DNA from: Dietzia sp032248695
GTDB taxonomy: Bacteria; Actinomycetota; Actinomycetes; Mycobacteriales; Mycobacteriaceae
NCBI RefSeq assembly: GCF_032248695.1
Contig: NZ_JAVHXC010000002.1
Location: 310,001 to 374,000 of the forward strand
Reading direction: 5' to 3'
DNA: 64,000 bases
The notes beneath the pieces were generated by a model, which worked only from the letters and a program-made list of their open reading frames with translations, did no database searches and was not told the origin of the DNA. Made by a program: the position numbers and the translations under genes. Positions 44,840-53,972 of this stretch are shown one piece after another (positions within the stretch are counted from its first letter, which is position 1; each line of letters opens with the position of its first letter).

Positions 44840-46291
44840 TCAGGTCCAGACGAGCACCGACCACAGGATCAGCTGCGTCACGCAGAAACCCGCCAGCATG
44901 TTGAGCACCAGGAAACGCTTCCAACCCTCGTTGGTCGCCTCGGCCGTGGCGTCCGTGACCCGCACGTATGCGGCCACGGTCGCGAGGTACGGCAGGATCG
45001 CGAACGCCGCCCCCGAGGCCGGCCACGGCGCGGCGACCAGAAGCACCAGCACGGCGGCCGCGTAGCACGCCAACGCGAACCACACGGCCGACCGCGCCCC
45101 GAGCACCGTGGCGACCGACTTCAGCCCCGCCTCCCGGTCGAAGCGCACGTCCTGTACCGCGCCGAACGCCTGCGACGCCGCACCCCACAGCATGAACGCG
45201 ATAAGGCACGCCCACACCCCGCCCGTGAGGTCCGAGCCGGCGATGGTCCACCCGACGATCGCCGGGGAGACGAAGTGGAACGCCGACGTCACGGAGTCCA
45301 GGAACGGGATCTCCTTGAACCGCAGCCCCTTGGCGCTGTAGGCGATCACCGCGAACGCGCTCGCCGTCAGCCACAGCGACGACTCGAGCGTCCCGACCAC
45401 CGCGAGGTAGACCAGGAACGGGACGGTCGTCACGGCCGACGCCACCAGGGTCGGCCTGTGCAGCGACCGGTCGAGCACCGCCCCCTCGACCCCGCCCTTG
45501 CGGGGGTTGCGCAGGTCGGACTCGTAGTCGAAGACGTCGTTGATCCCGTACATCGCGAGGTTGTACGGCACCAGGAAGAAGATCGTCCCGATCACGCCCA
45601 CCACGTCGAACCCGCCGGTGGCCAGGAAGTACGCGAGCGCGAACGGGGCGGCGGTGTTCACCCACGAGACCGGGCGGGACGACCAGAAGAGGGTCGTGAG
45701 CAGACCCGGCGGTGCGGGCCGGTCGGGGCTGTGGACCTCGTCGTCGTCGCCCCCGGACCCCGGGGCACCACCCGCCGACGCCGCACCCACCGGGGCGCCA
45801 CCCCCCGGCCCGCCCCCGGACCCCGGGGCACCGCCCACCGGTGCGCGACCGGTCGGCGCAGCGCCGACCGGCCCGCCACCCACCGACGCGCCCCGCGCGC
45901 GCTCCGCGGCCACCGACCCGTCACCGCGCCCCGACACCGTCGGGTTGGCGCTCGCGGCGGCCTCGCCCACGGCCACCGCGCGCGGCCGGGCGGTGAGCGT
46001 GAACCACACCGACGGCACGAACACGGCCGCGGCGACCGCGTAGGAGAAGTCCTCGATCGGCGCCACGCCCAGGCGGATGCCGCTGGTGAGGGCGTCATCG
46101 TAGGCCACGAGGCCGGCGGCGATCATGACGTTGTCGAAGATCGCCGTGAGCACGAGCAGCACCACGAGCGAGCCGCCGACCCCGATGAGCCAGCGCCGTC
46201 GGTCGTCGCCGCGCAGACGCCACAGCGCGATGAGGGCCGCCGCCACCACCGGGATGGCCATCGTGAAGTTGATGGTCGAGTAGATGCTCAC
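44840..46291 (-). CDS. lbtBC: Fused lycopene cyclase subunit-lycopene elongase (LbtBC)
   Basis: 483 aa fusion. Residues 1-110 are a small three-to-four-helix cyclase subunit (CrtYf/LbtB type: FTMAIPVVAAALIALW, GVAPIEDFSYAVAAAVFVP). Residues 200-483 are a UbiA-family prenyltransferase (CrtEb/LbtC type) with YGINDVFDYESDLRNPRKGG and FGAVQDVRFDREAGLKSVATVLG as its two Asp-rich motifs. It adds C5 units to lycopene and helps cyclise it to the C50 carotenoid C.p.450. The linker (about 125-190) is a Gly/Ala/Pro repeat containing SGGDDDEV from an exact copy of the repeated word. GTG start overlaps lbtA. Confidence 0.9.
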   Translation of the reverse strand: MSIYSTINFTMAIPVVAAALIALWRLRGDDRRRWLIGVGGSLVVLLVLTAIFDNVMIAAGLVAYDDALTSGIRLGVAPIEDFSYAVAAAVFVPSVWFTLTARPRAVAVGEAAASANPTVSGRGDGSVAAERARGASVGGGPVGAAPTGRAPVGGAPGSGGGPGGGAPVGAASAGGAPGSGGDDDEVHSPDRPAPPGLLTTLFWSSRPVSWVNTAAPFALAYFLATGGFDVVGVIGTIFFLVPYNLAMYGINDVFDYESDLRNPRKGGVEGAVLDRSLHRPTLVASAVTTVPFLVYLAVVGTLESSLWLTASAFAVIAYSAKGLRFKEIPFLDSVTSAFHFVSPAIVGWTIAGSDLTGGVWACLIAFMLWGAASQAFGAVQDVRFDREAGLKSVATVLGARSAVWFALACYAAAVLVLLVAAPWPASGAAFAILPYLATVAAYVRVTDATAEATNEGWKRFLVLNMLAGFCVTQLILWSVLVWT

Positions 46292-46632
46292 GGTCGCTGC
46301 TCCGTCCGCCGGGCCGAGAGATGCTCGACCGCCGCCGCCACGCCCGTCGCGCACACCAGCGCGAGGTGCGACAGGAACGCCAGGAACACGACCTCCTCGA
46401 GCGGGATCTCCGGGGCCACGAGCAGCCCGGTCATGAAGTCGGTCTGTCCGCGGAAGAACACGCCGCTGCGCACGCCCAGCACGTCCCAGGTCAGCAGCAG
46501 CGCCACGGACGCGGTCACGGCGAGCGCGGTGGCCGCCGGGGCGCGGAACGCCGCGAGCTTCCAGCGGTGGTCGATCACCAGGATCCCCGCGAACGAGACC
46601 GCCTGGACCGCGAGATACGCCAGCCCGATCAC
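46288..46632 (-). CDS. lbtA: C50 carotenoid cyclase subunit (CrtYe/LbtA type)
   Basis: 114 aa, three predicted transmembrane helices. Conserved segments FAGILVIDHRWKLAAFRAP, RGQTDFMTGLLVAPEIPLEEVVFLAFLSHLALV carry the acidic P-L-E-E motif of heterodimeric lycopene cyclases. It acts with the first domain of LbtBC. GTG overlaps the crtI stop, and its own stop overlaps lbtBC. Confidence 0.9.
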   Translation of the reverse strand: MIGLAYLAVQAVSFAGILVIDHRWKLAAFRAPAATALAVTASVALLLTWDVLGVRSGVFFRGQTDFMTGLLVAPEIPLEEVVFLAFLSHLALVCATGVAAAVEHLSARRTEQRP

Positions 46633-48266
46633 CGGTCGAACACCGTGCCCCCGCCGGGCTCGGCGACCGGCGCCGTGCTCGTGTCCCCCCGCACGTGCTT
46701 GAGCACCAGCTCGGCGCTGATGAGGCACATCGGCAGCCCGATGCCGGGGATGGTCGAGGCGCCCGCGTAGTACAGGCCGTCGACGTGCTTGCTCACGTTG
46801 CGGGTGCGGAAGAACGCGCTCTGGGCCAGCGTGTGGGCGGGCCCCAGGGCGGTGCCGCGCCACGCGCCGAGGTCGGCCTCGAGGTCGGCGGGCGCGATGG
46901 TGCGCCGCACGACGATCCGCTCGGCCAGGTCGGGGGTGCCCGTCCAGTCGGCGATCTGGGCGATCGCGCGGTCGGCGGCGGCCTCGATCGCCGCGTCCCC
47001 GGCCCCGTCCACGCCGCCGTGCCCGAGGGTGGGGTCGGCGGGGATGGGCACCAGGACGAAGAGGTTCTCGTGGCCCTCGGGGGCGATCCCGGCGGCCGGG
47101 TCGGTGTCGGTGGCGCTGGGTCGGCACACGTAGAGCGAGGCCGGGTCGGGGATGTGCGGGTCGTCGCCGAAGATCGCGTCGAACCCCTCCTCCCAGCGGT
47201 CGGTGAACAGCAGCGTGTGGTGCGCGAGCCGCGGCAGCTCGCCGCGCACGCCGAGCAGGAGGAGCAGCGCGCCCGGCCCGGGGGTCTTGGAGTCCCAGTA
47301 GGACTGTGGGTAGGTGCGTAGGTGTTCGGGGAGCCACCGGGTCTCGAGGTGGTGGAGGTCCGCGGCGCCGACGACGAGGCCGGCCGGCAGCGTCCGCTCG
47401 GCCCCCGCCCGGTCGCGCACCCTGAGCCCCTCGACGCGGGCCCTGCCCGGGGCGGACCCGCTGCCGCCGGGCCCGTCGGATGTGGTGACGAGTGCGATCG
47501 CCTCGGTGCCCGTGTGGATGCGCACCCCCTGCTCCTCGGCCACCCTGCGCACGGCGGCGATCACCTCGGTGAACCCCCCGCGCGGGTAGAGGACGCCGTC
47601 GGTGAGGTCGAGGTGGCTCATGAGGTGGTAGATCGACGGCGCCAGGTACGGCGAGGACCCCAGGAACACCGCGGGGTAGCCGAGGATCTGCTGGATGCGC
47701 CGGTCCTTGAAGCGCTGCGAGACGTACGAGTGCAGCGGCTGGACGAGCCGGGCCACCAGGCTGCCGGCGCGGGCCACCACGTCGGGGCGGACGATCGGCA
47801 GGTACGAGGTGAAGTTGGTGTACAGGAAGCGCGTGAGCGCCAGGTCGTACGTCGTGCGGGCCGAGTCGAGGTATTTGCCCAGGACCCGCCCGGCGCCGGG
47901 TTCGAGGGACTCGAACAGGGCCGTGGACGCCGCCCGGTCGGACCGGATGTCGACGGGGTCGGGGCGGTTCTCGAAGTACACGCGGTACCCGGGGTCCAGG
48001 CGCACCAGGTCGAGCTGCTCGTCCGCGGAGGTGCCGCACAGGCGGAAGAAGTGGTCGAACACCTCGGGCATGAGGTACCACGAGGGCCCGGTGTCGAAGC
48101 GGAACCCGCCTGCGGACCAGCTGCCCGCCCGGCCGCCGACGGTGTCGGTGGCCTCGACCAGGGTGACGTCGCGTCCCTCACGGGCGAGCAACGCGGCGGT
48201 CGCCAGGCCGGCGATGCCGCCGCCCACCACCACGACGGGCCCGTCCGGGGCGTGCCGGGGGCTCAT
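46629..48266 (-). CDS. crtI: Phytoene desaturase
   Basis: 545 aa FAD enzyme that converts phytoene to lycopene. N-terminal dinucleotide fold VVVVGGGIAGLATAALLAREGRDVTLVEATDTVGGRAGSW and C-terminal CrtI signature GLYYAGASTIPGIGLPMCLISAELVLKHV. The middle membrane-associated domain includes FLYTNFTSYLPIV. ATG overlaps crtB. Confidence 0.95.
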   Translation of the reverse strand: MSPRHAPDGPVVVVGGGIAGLATAALLAREGRDVTLVEATDTVGGRAGSWSAGGFRFDTGPSWYLMPEVFDHFFRLCGTSADEQLDLVRLDPGYRVYFENRPDPVDIRSDRAASTALFESLEPGAGRVLGKYLDSARTTYDLALTRFLYTNFTSYLPIVRPDVVARAGSLVARLVQPLHSYVSQRFKDRRIQQILGYPAVFLGSSPYLAPSIYHLMSHLDLTDGVLYPRGGFTEVIAAVRRVAEEQGVRIHTGTEAIALVTTSDGPGGSGSAPGRARVEGLRVRDRAGAERTLPAGLVVGAADLHHLETRWLPEHLRTYPQSYWDSKTPGPGALLLLLGVRGELPRLAHHTLLFTDRWEEGFDAIFGDDPHIPDPASLYVCRPSATDTDPAAGIAPEGHENLFVLVPIPADPTLGHGGVDGAGDAAIEAAADRAIAQIADWTGTPDLAERIVVRRTIAPADLEADLGAWRGTALGPAHTLAQSAFFRTRNVSKHVDGLYYAGASTIPGIGLPMCLISAELVLKHVRGDTSTAPVAEPGGGTVFDR

Positions 48267-49174
48267 CGCGCCACCGCCCCACCGCGGGCCGGACCGCCGT
48301 GCGCGGCGCCGCCACGCCCGGCACCGGCCCGGCCGCGACCGGCGGCCGCCCGCCCGAACACCATGAGTTTCACCGGGTCCGGCACCCGCACCCGGCCCGC
48401 GCTCACCCCCGCCGCGCCCGCCGCGCGGATGCGGTCGTTGAGCTCGGCGAACAGGTCGTGCGCCGCCGCCACCGCCAGGCGGTCGCGGCCCGGGATCCGG
48501 TCGATCGCCGCCCGCGCGAGGCGCAGGTCGGCGTCCACGTCATCGGCCAATTCGCGCACGTCCTCCTCCGTCAGTGCCCGCGGGTCACGGCCCGGCAGGT
48601 AGTTGCGACCGAGTTCCAGCGAGTCCTCCCGGATGTCCCGCAGGAAGTTCACCTTCTGGAACGCCGCACCGAGTGCACGCGCTCCCGCCGCCATCTCGTC
48701 GTCGTCCCCCAGTCCCCCACCGGCGAACGTGCGCAGGCACATCTCCCCGATCACTTCCGCCGATCCGTGGATGTACCGGCGCAGCGACTCCTCGGTGTGC
48801 TCGGTGACCTCCAGGTCGGCCTCCATCGAATCGTAGAACGGGTCCACCAGACGCGCGTCGATCCCGTACCGGCGCGCGGTGTCCGCGAACGCGTGGGTCA
48901 CCGGATCCGGGTCCAGGCCCCGGTCGATCGCGCGGTGCGTGCGGCGCCGCGCCTCGGCGATGAGCTCCCGCGCGGCGACCGGGTCGTCCATCGCCCCGTC
49001 GACGACCTCGTCGCCCACCCGCGCCCACGCGTAGATGGCGGCGACGTGCGGGCGGGTCGCGGGCGCGAGCAACCGGCAGGCCAGCGCGAACGACGTCGAG
49101 TACCGGCGCAGGATCACCTCGCTGCAGCGGCGTGCCGCCTCGGTGAACTCCGCGTGCGGGCTCTGCTGGGTCAT
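48263..49174 (-). CDS. crtB: Phytoene synthase
   Basis: 303 aa; condenses two geranylgeranyl-PP into phytoene. Asp-rich motifs: DEVVDGAMDD (about 55) and NFLRDIREDSLELGRNYLP (about 173). A loop near residue 158 reads GLGDDDEMAAGA, encoded by a near-copy of the repeated word. The last 25 residues are a Gly/Arg/Ala-rich tail not needed for catalysis. Overlaps crtE by 4 bp. Confidence 0.95.
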   Translation of the reverse strand: MTQQSPHAEFTEAARRCSEVILRRYSTSFALACRLLAPATRPHVAAIYAWARVGDEVVDGAMDDPVAARELIAEARRRTHRAIDRGLDPDPVTHAFADTARRYGIDARLVDPFYDSMEADLEVTEHTEESLRRYIHGSAEVIGEMCLRTFAGGGLGDDDEMAAGARALGAAFQKVNFLRDIREDSLELGRNYLPGRDPRALTEEDVRELADDVDADLRLARAAIDRIPGRDRLAVAAAHDLFAELNDRIRAAGAAGVSAGRVRVPDPVKLMVFGRAAAGRGRAGAGRGGAAHGGPARGGAVAR

Positions 49175-50190
49175 CGGGTCCTCTCCAGGGCGGTGGCCAG
49201 GTGGGGTTCGAGTGCGGCGCGGACGGCCGCGGGTATCGCGGGCGAGTCCAGGGCCGCGCGGGCGGCGGTGACGAGGTCCTGGGCGATGCCCAGGGCGTAC
49301 TCGCGGGCCCCGCACTCACGCAACGCCTCGCGGGCGGTGTCCGAGTCGGGGTCGGTGCGGTTCAGCGCGGCGTCGATCCGCGGCCACGCGTCGGTGGTGC
49401 GGGCGTGGGCCAGCAGGACGGTCGGCGCCCGGCGGATGAGGTCGCCCGAGTTGGACTTGCCCGTCACGGCCGGGTCCCCGAACACCCCCAGCACGTCGTC
49501 GACCACCTGGAACGCGGTGCCGAGGTGGCGGCCGGTCTCCCGCAGCGGGTCGATCATCTCCTCGGGCGCCCCGGCGAGGATCGCGCCCAGGACGAACGGC
49601 AGGCACACGGAGTAGGCCGACGTCTTGGCCGCGCCGATCGCCAGCGCCCGCTCGCACCCGACGGGGGCGTCCTCGGTCGAGCCGTGCACGTCGGCGTACT
49701 CCCCGGCCACGGACGCGACGACCGCGCGGTGCACCTCGTCCACCACCCGGTGCAGGACCGGCGCCGGCACGGGCAGGCGCGCGAACTCCGACATCGCCGC
49801 CACCAGCAGCAGGTCCCCGCCGAGGAGCCCGCCGACCATGCCGAGGTGCCCGGCGGGCCCGGGGGGCAGGCCCCGCTCGGCGGCCCGGGCGGTGGTGCGT
49901 CCCTGCAGGTTGGGGTGGCCGCGGCGGTGATCGTCCCCGTCGGCGAGGTCGTCGTGCACGAGGAACGCCTCGTGCAGCAGCTCCAGGGCCTGGCAGGCGG
50001 CGGTCCGCAGGGCCTCGTCGCGGCCCCCGGCGGTGGTGTACACGGCGTCGAACAGGGTGGACCTCATACCCTTGCCGGACCGGGTGGTGCGGCCCAGGTC
50101 CCCGAGCCAGTCGTCCACCCCCTGCCCCAGGCCGGGGGGCAGTGCGCGCGCGGTGATCCGATGGGCTGAGGTCATCGAAACGAGTGTCAT
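49171..50190 (-). CDS. crtE: Geranylgeranyl diphosphate synthase
   Basis: 339 aa trans-prenyltransferase, first gene of the carotenoid operon. First Asp-rich motif HEAFLVHDDLADGDDHRRG, second VVDDVLGVFGDPAVTGKSNSGDL. It makes the C20 precursor for CrtB. I chose ATG 50188-50190; another in-frame ATG is at 50173-50175, and neither has a strong ribosome site. Confidence 0.92.
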   Translation of the reverse strand: MTLVSMTSAHRITARALPPGLGQGVDDWLGDLGRTTRSGKGMRSTLFDAVYTTAGGRDEALRTAACQALELLHEAFLVHDDLADGDDHRRGHPNLQGRTTARAAERGLPPGPAGHLGMVGGLLGGDLLLVAAMSEFARLPVPAPVLHRVVDEVHRAVVASVAGEYADVHGSTEDAPVGCERALAIGAAKTSAYSVCLPFVLGAILAGAPEEMIDPLRETGRHLGTAFQVVDDVLGVFGDPAVTGKSNSGDLIRRAPTVLLAHARTTDAWPRIDAALNRTDPDSDTAREALRECGAREYALGIAQDLVTAARAALDSPAIPAAVRAALEPHLATALERTR

Positions 50191-50345
50191 GTCCGGTGGT
50201 TCGGAGCCGGGGGCCTCGTGGATACGTCTCACCTCGATTCTTGTCGACGAGATGCGGCGTGACAGGTCGGGCGGGACATGACACTGGGTGCCGCGCGTGC
50301 CCACATTTTCACGCATGGCGGCGTCAGGTGCCCAGAAATGCACGA

Positions 50346-50370
50346 AGACCCCCGCTTGTGGCAGGGGTCT
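50346..50370 (-). terminator. Terminator after tRNA-Tyr
   Basis: AGACCCC...GGGGTCT stem with a short loop, followed on the minus strand by TCGTGCATTTC. It lies 6 bp after the tRNA. Confidence 0.7.
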
Positions 50371-50375
50371 CCGAG

Positions 50376-50457
50376 TGCCAGATGATGGATTCGAACCAAC
50401 GTAGGCTAAGCCGACGGATTTACAATCCGCTCCCTTTGGCCGCTCGGGCAATCTGGC
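50376..50457 (-). tRNA. tyrT: tRNA-Tyr (anticodon GTA)
   Basis: Acceptor GCCAGAT/ATCTGGC, anticodon loop with TGTAAAT in an ATTGTAAAT context, a long variable arm typical of bacterial tRNA-Tyr, and T-arm GTTGGTTCGAATCCATC. The 3' CCA is not encoded. Confidence 0.93.
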
Positions 50458-50593
50458 GTGCACCCTTGTGGGCGCTACGACACGATACAACGCCCCCGCC
50501 CCCCGGTGCCAAATCGGGGTGGTCAGGGGTGGTCCGACGGGGCGGGTAGCCTGGGCTGGTCGGTTCACCACCCCCTACGTCAGGAGTGCGCCC

Positions 50594-51088
50594 ATGGCCT
50601 CGGAGTCCTCGTTCGACATCGTCTCGGAGTTCGACCGCCAGGAGGTGGACAACGCCCTCAACCAGGCCGCCAAGGAGCTGGGCACCCGCTACGACTTCCG
50701 CGGTACCGACGCGGCGATCGAGTGGAAGGGCGAGGACGCGGTGGAGATCACCGCGAACTCGGAGGACCGGGTGTTGGCCGCCAAGGACGTGTTCATCGAG
50801 AAGCTGGTGCGCCGCGGGCTGAGCATGAAGGCCCTCGAGGTGGGCGAGCCGATGGCGTCCGGCAAGGGGTACCGCCTGGTCGGTTCGCTCAAGCAGGGCA
50901 TCGACAAGGAGAACGCCAAGAAGATCACCAAGCTGCTGCGCGACGAGGGCCCCAAGGGGGTCAAGGCGCAGATCCAGGGCGAGGAGATCCGGGTGTCGTC
51001 CAAGAAGCGTGACGACCTGCAGGAGTGCATCTCGCTGCTCAAGGGCGCCGATTTCGACGTGGCGCTGCAGTTCACCAACTACCGCTGA
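50594..51088 (+). CDS. yajQ: YajQ family nucleotide-binding protein
   Basis: 164 aa, typical length for UPF0234. Conserved N-terminus SSFDIVSEFDRQEVDNALNQAAKELGTRYDFRGT and C-terminus KGAKAQ-like GVKAQIQGEEIRVSSKKRDDLQECISLLK. Two ferredoxin-like domains. Homologues bind cyclic di-GMP or tRNA; the role here is unknown. AGGAG lies 8 nt before the ATG. Confidence 0.96.
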   Translation: MASESSFDIVSEFDRQEVDNALNQAAKELGTRYDFRGTDAAIEWKGEDAVEITANSEDRVLAAKDVFIEKLVRRGLSMKALEVGEPMASGKGYRLVGSLKQGIDKENAKKITKLLRDEGPKGVKAQIQGEEIRVSSKKRDDLQECISLLKGADFDVALQFTNYR

Positions 51089-51098
51089 TCCGCCGACG

Positions 51099-51956
51099 GT
51101 GACCGCAGCTCCGCGCGGCGGGCGCGTGGGCGGGCGCCGCGGGCGCGTGGGTGGGCGCCGCGGGCGCGTGGGTGGGCGCCGCGGGCGCGTGGGCGGGCGC
51201 CGGCTCCGCGCCGCCGCGGTGGTCGCCGTGGTGGGCCTGTCCCCGCTCGCGGGATGCGCGTCCGGGGGCGACGACGACGAGGGCCGCCGCGTCCTGACGG
51301 TGTTCGCGGCCGCGTCGTTGAGCGGAGCTTTCTCGGAGATCGCGGCGGATTTCGAGGCCGCGACGCCGGGGGTGTCCGTCCGGCTGAGTGTCGACGGCTC
51401 CCGCGGCCTCGTCGACCAGATCGTCGGCGGCGCACCGGCGGACGTGTTCGCGTCGGCGGATGTGCGCACGATGGACCGCGTCGCCTCCGCGGGGCTGCTC
51501 GTCAGCGAGCCGGTCCCCTTCGCGACCAACGTCCTCACCCTCATCACCCCTCCGGGCAATCCGGCGGGCGTCACCGGGCTCGACTCGTCCCTGGACGGGG
51601 TCCGGCTCGTGACCTGCGCGGACGGCGTACCGTGCGGGTCGGCCGCCCGCGAGCTCGCCGGGGCAGCCGGTGTCGAGCTGCGGCCCGTGAGCGAGGAGTC
51701 CGCCGTGACCGACGTGCGCGGGAAGGTCACCTCCGGGGAGGCCGATGCGGGGATCGTCTACGTCACCGACGCACTCGCGGTCGCCGACGCGGTCGAGCAG
51801 ATCCCTATCGCCGGTGCCGACACCGCGGCCACCGTCTACCCGATCGGTGTCCTCGACCGCGCCACCGATCCCGGGCTCTCGCAGCGCTTCGTCGACGCGG
51901 TCACCGGGCCGGCGGGGCGCGAGGTCCTGGCCGCGTACGGGTTCGGCGCGCCATGA
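51099..51956 (+). CDS. modA: Molybdate-binding lipoprotein ModA
   Basis: 285 aa. After a start at GTG 51099, the N-terminal region is VGGRRGR repeated four times, encoded by 21-bp tandem units (51115-51200); then a hydrophobic stretch and lipobox PLAGC (Cys near residue 53). SGGDDDEG follows directly, from a one-mismatch copy of the repeated word. The mature domain has VFAAASLSGAFSEIAADFEA and SVDGSRGLVDQIVGGAPADVFASAD, the oxyanion-binding motifs. The long basic n-region is unusual. Confidence 0.93.
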   Translation: MTAAPRGGRVGGRRGRVGGRRGRVGGRRGRVGGRRLRAAAVVAVVGLSPLAGCASGGDDDEGRRVLTVFAAASLSGAFSEIAADFEAATPGVSVRLSVDGSRGLVDQIVGGAPADVFASADVRTMDRVASAGLLVSEPVPFATNVLTLITPPGNPAGVTGLDSSLDGVRLVTCADGVPCGSAARELAGAAGVELRPVSEESAVTDVRGKVTSGEADAGIVYVTDALAVADAVEQIPIAGADTAATVYPIGVLDRATDPGLSQRFVDAVTGPAGREVLAAYGFGAP

Positions 51957-52747
51957 CCCGGCCACCCCTGCCACGCTGGCTGATCGTCGCGGCCGTGATC
52001 GCGGTGCTGCTCGCGGCCCTGCCGCTGGCCGGGATGGCGGTGCGGGTCCCCTGGTCTCAGGTGCCGGAGTTGTTGGCCTCCGAGTCCGCCCGCGACGCCG
52101 CGTGGCTCAGCCTGCGTACGTGTGCGGTCTCCACCCTGCTGTGCGTCGTGCTCGGGACCCCGCTGGCCGTGGTGTTGTCCCGCGGTCGCGGCCCGCTGGC
52201 GGCGGCGGCCCGCACGGTCACGGCGTTGCCGATGGTCCTGCCGCCGGTCGTGGCGGGCCTGGCCCTGCTCATCACGTTCGGCCGCGCCGGCGTCCTCGGC
52301 CGGCACCTGTCCGTGCTGGGCGTCGAGGTCGGCTTCACGACCGCGGCGGTGGTGATCGCCCAGACCTTCGTCGCGATGCCTTTCCTGGTGGTGGCGCTCG
52401 AGGGCGCGCTGCGGTCGGTGGACGCGCGGCTCGAGCGGACGGCGGCGTCGTTGGGCGCCTCACCCTCCCGCGTCCTGACGACCGTGACCCTGCCTCTCGT
52501 CCTGCCCGCCCTGGTGGCCGGTGCGACGATGTCGTTCGCCCGGGCGCTCGGCGAGTTCGGCGCGACGCTGACCTTCGCCGGCTCGCTGCAGGGCACCACC
52601 CGGACGCTCCCGCTGGAGATCTACCTGAGCCGCGAGACCGACACCGAGGCCGCCCTCGCCCTGGCCGTCCTGCTCATCGCGGTGGCGGCCGTCCTCATGG
52701 CGGCGTCGGCGCTCGTGGCCCGCCGGGCGGTGGCGGGCCGTGACTGA
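51953..52747 (+). CDS. modB: Molybdate ABC transporter permease ModB
   Basis: 264 aa, about six transmembrane helices. The EAA loop is LERTAASLGASPSRVLTTVTLPLVLPALVAG. Overlaps modA by ATGA and modC by 8 bp. Forms the membrane channel for molybdate or tungstate. Confidence 0.95.
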   Translation: MTRPPLPRWLIVAAVIAVLLAALPLAGMAVRVPWSQVPELLASESARDAAWLSLRTCAVSTLLCVVLGTPLAVVLSRGRGPLAAAARTVTALPMVLPPVVAGLALLITFGRAGVLGRHLSVLGVEVGFTTAAVVIAQTFVAMPFLVVALEGALRSVDARLERTAASLGASPSRVLTTVTLPLVLPALVAGATMSFARALGEFGATLTFAGSLQGTTRTLPLEIYLSRETDTEAALALAVLLIAVAAVLMAASALVARRAVAGRD

Positions 52748-53972
52748 CCGCTCGCCCGCTGCCGGGCCGTCCCCCGCTGCCGGTCCGTCCCCCGCTGACG
52801 GTCCGTCCCCCACTGACGGCGTTCTCCCGCCTGTGGCGCCCGCCGCCGAGCTCGACTGCCGGGTCACCGCCCGCGACGTCGACCTCCGCCTCGGCGTCCC
52901 CGCCGGCCGCCGACTGGCGATCGTGGGCCCCAACGGCGCGGGCAAGTCCACGGCCCTGGCCCTGCTCGCCGGGCATCTGCGTCCCGACTCGGGCGAGGTC
53001 CGCCTCGACGGGCGCGTCGTCAGTTCGCCCCGCACGCACATGCCCGCGTACCGCCGCCGCGTCGTCGCGCTCGAACAGCGGCCGGGCCTGCTGCCGCACC
53101 TCACCGCCCTGGACAACGTCGCCTACGGCCCGCGTGCCCGGGGCGAGCGCAGGCGGGACGCTCTCGCCCGTGCCCGCACCGAGCTGGAGGCCGTGGGCTG
53201 CGCCGACCTCGCCGGCCGTCGACCGCACGAGTTGTCCGGCGGCCAGGCTCAGCGGGTCGCGCTCGCCCGCGCGCTGGCCGTGGACCCGGACCTGGTCCTG
53301 CTCGACGAACCGCTGGCCGCGCTGGATATGGAAGTCGCCCCCGCGATCCGCCGACTCCTGGCCGATCGGCTCACCGGCCGGACGGTGGTCCTGGTGACCC
53401 ACGATCCGCTGGACCTGTGGGCGTTGGCCGACGATGTCGTCGTCGTCCTCTCCGGCCGCGCCACCCAGGCCGGCACGGTCGAGGAGGTCTTGTCCCGCCC
53501 CGCGTCGGACTTCGCCGCGCGGTTGGCGGGCGTCTCACTGCTGGAGGGGATCGTCGACGACGACGAGGTGCGCACCCCCGCAGGCGATGCCGTGGCCGGG
53601 ATCCGCGCAGACGCCGCCGCGGGCTGGCGGAGCGGGGTGCGGGCGGTGGCGACGGTCGATCCGCGGGCGGTGGCCGTGCACGCCGCCCCCGCAGACCCCG
53701 CGTCCTCGTCCCCGGACCCGCGCTCCGCCCACGCGCCGAGCCCGGAATCCGCACGTGCGCCGGCCGCGAGCCCGCGCAACGCGTGGCCCGCGCGCGTCGT
53801 CGCACTGGCACCTGCAGGAGCGCTGACCCGCGTCACCGCGGAGCTCCGCGACGGGCAGCGGGTCGATGCCGAGATCACGACTCGATCGGCGGCCGAACTC
53901 GCGCTGGCGCCGGGCGTGCCCGTCACGTTGGTCGTCAAGGCCACCCAGGTGGTGCTCTACCCGCGGGGCTGA
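52740..53972 (+). CDS. modC: Molybdate ABC transporter ATPase ModC
   Basis: 410 aa. Walker A GPNGAGKS (63-70), signature LSGGQAQRVALARAL, Walker B VLLDEPLAALD, H-loop VTHDP. The first 30 residues are an AAGPSP-type repeat encoded by 18-bp units (52750-52815), so the true start may be later. A loop near 274-278 reads DDDEVRT from a partial copy of the repeated word. A C-terminal mop-like domain (ARVVALAPAGALTRVTAELRDG...VTLVVKATQVVLYP) senses molybdate. Confidence 0.93.
   Translation: MTDRSPAAGPSPAAGPSPADGPSPTDGVLPPVAPAAELDCRVTARDVDLRLGVPAGRRLAIVGPNGAGKSTALALLAGHLRPDSGEVRLDGRVVSSPRTHMPAYRRRVVALEQRPGLLPHLTALDNVAYGPRARGERRRDALARARTELEAVGCADLAGRRPHELSGGQAQRVALARALAVDPDLVLLDEPLAALDMEVAPAIRRLLADRLTGRTVVLVTHDPLDLWALADDVVVVLSGRATQAGTVEEVLSRPASDFAARLAGVSLLEGIVDDDEVRTPAGDAVAGIRADAAAGWRSGVRAVATVDPRAVAVHAAPADPASSSPDPRSAHAPSPESARAPAASPRNAWPARVVALAPAGALTRVTAELRDGQRVDAEITTRSAAELALAPGVPVTLVVKATQVVLYPRG

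Noticed and set aside
50468..50593. Longer start for yajQ within the tRNA-Tyr upstream region
   Set aside because: The conserved protein start and the AGGAG site both place the ATG at 50594.
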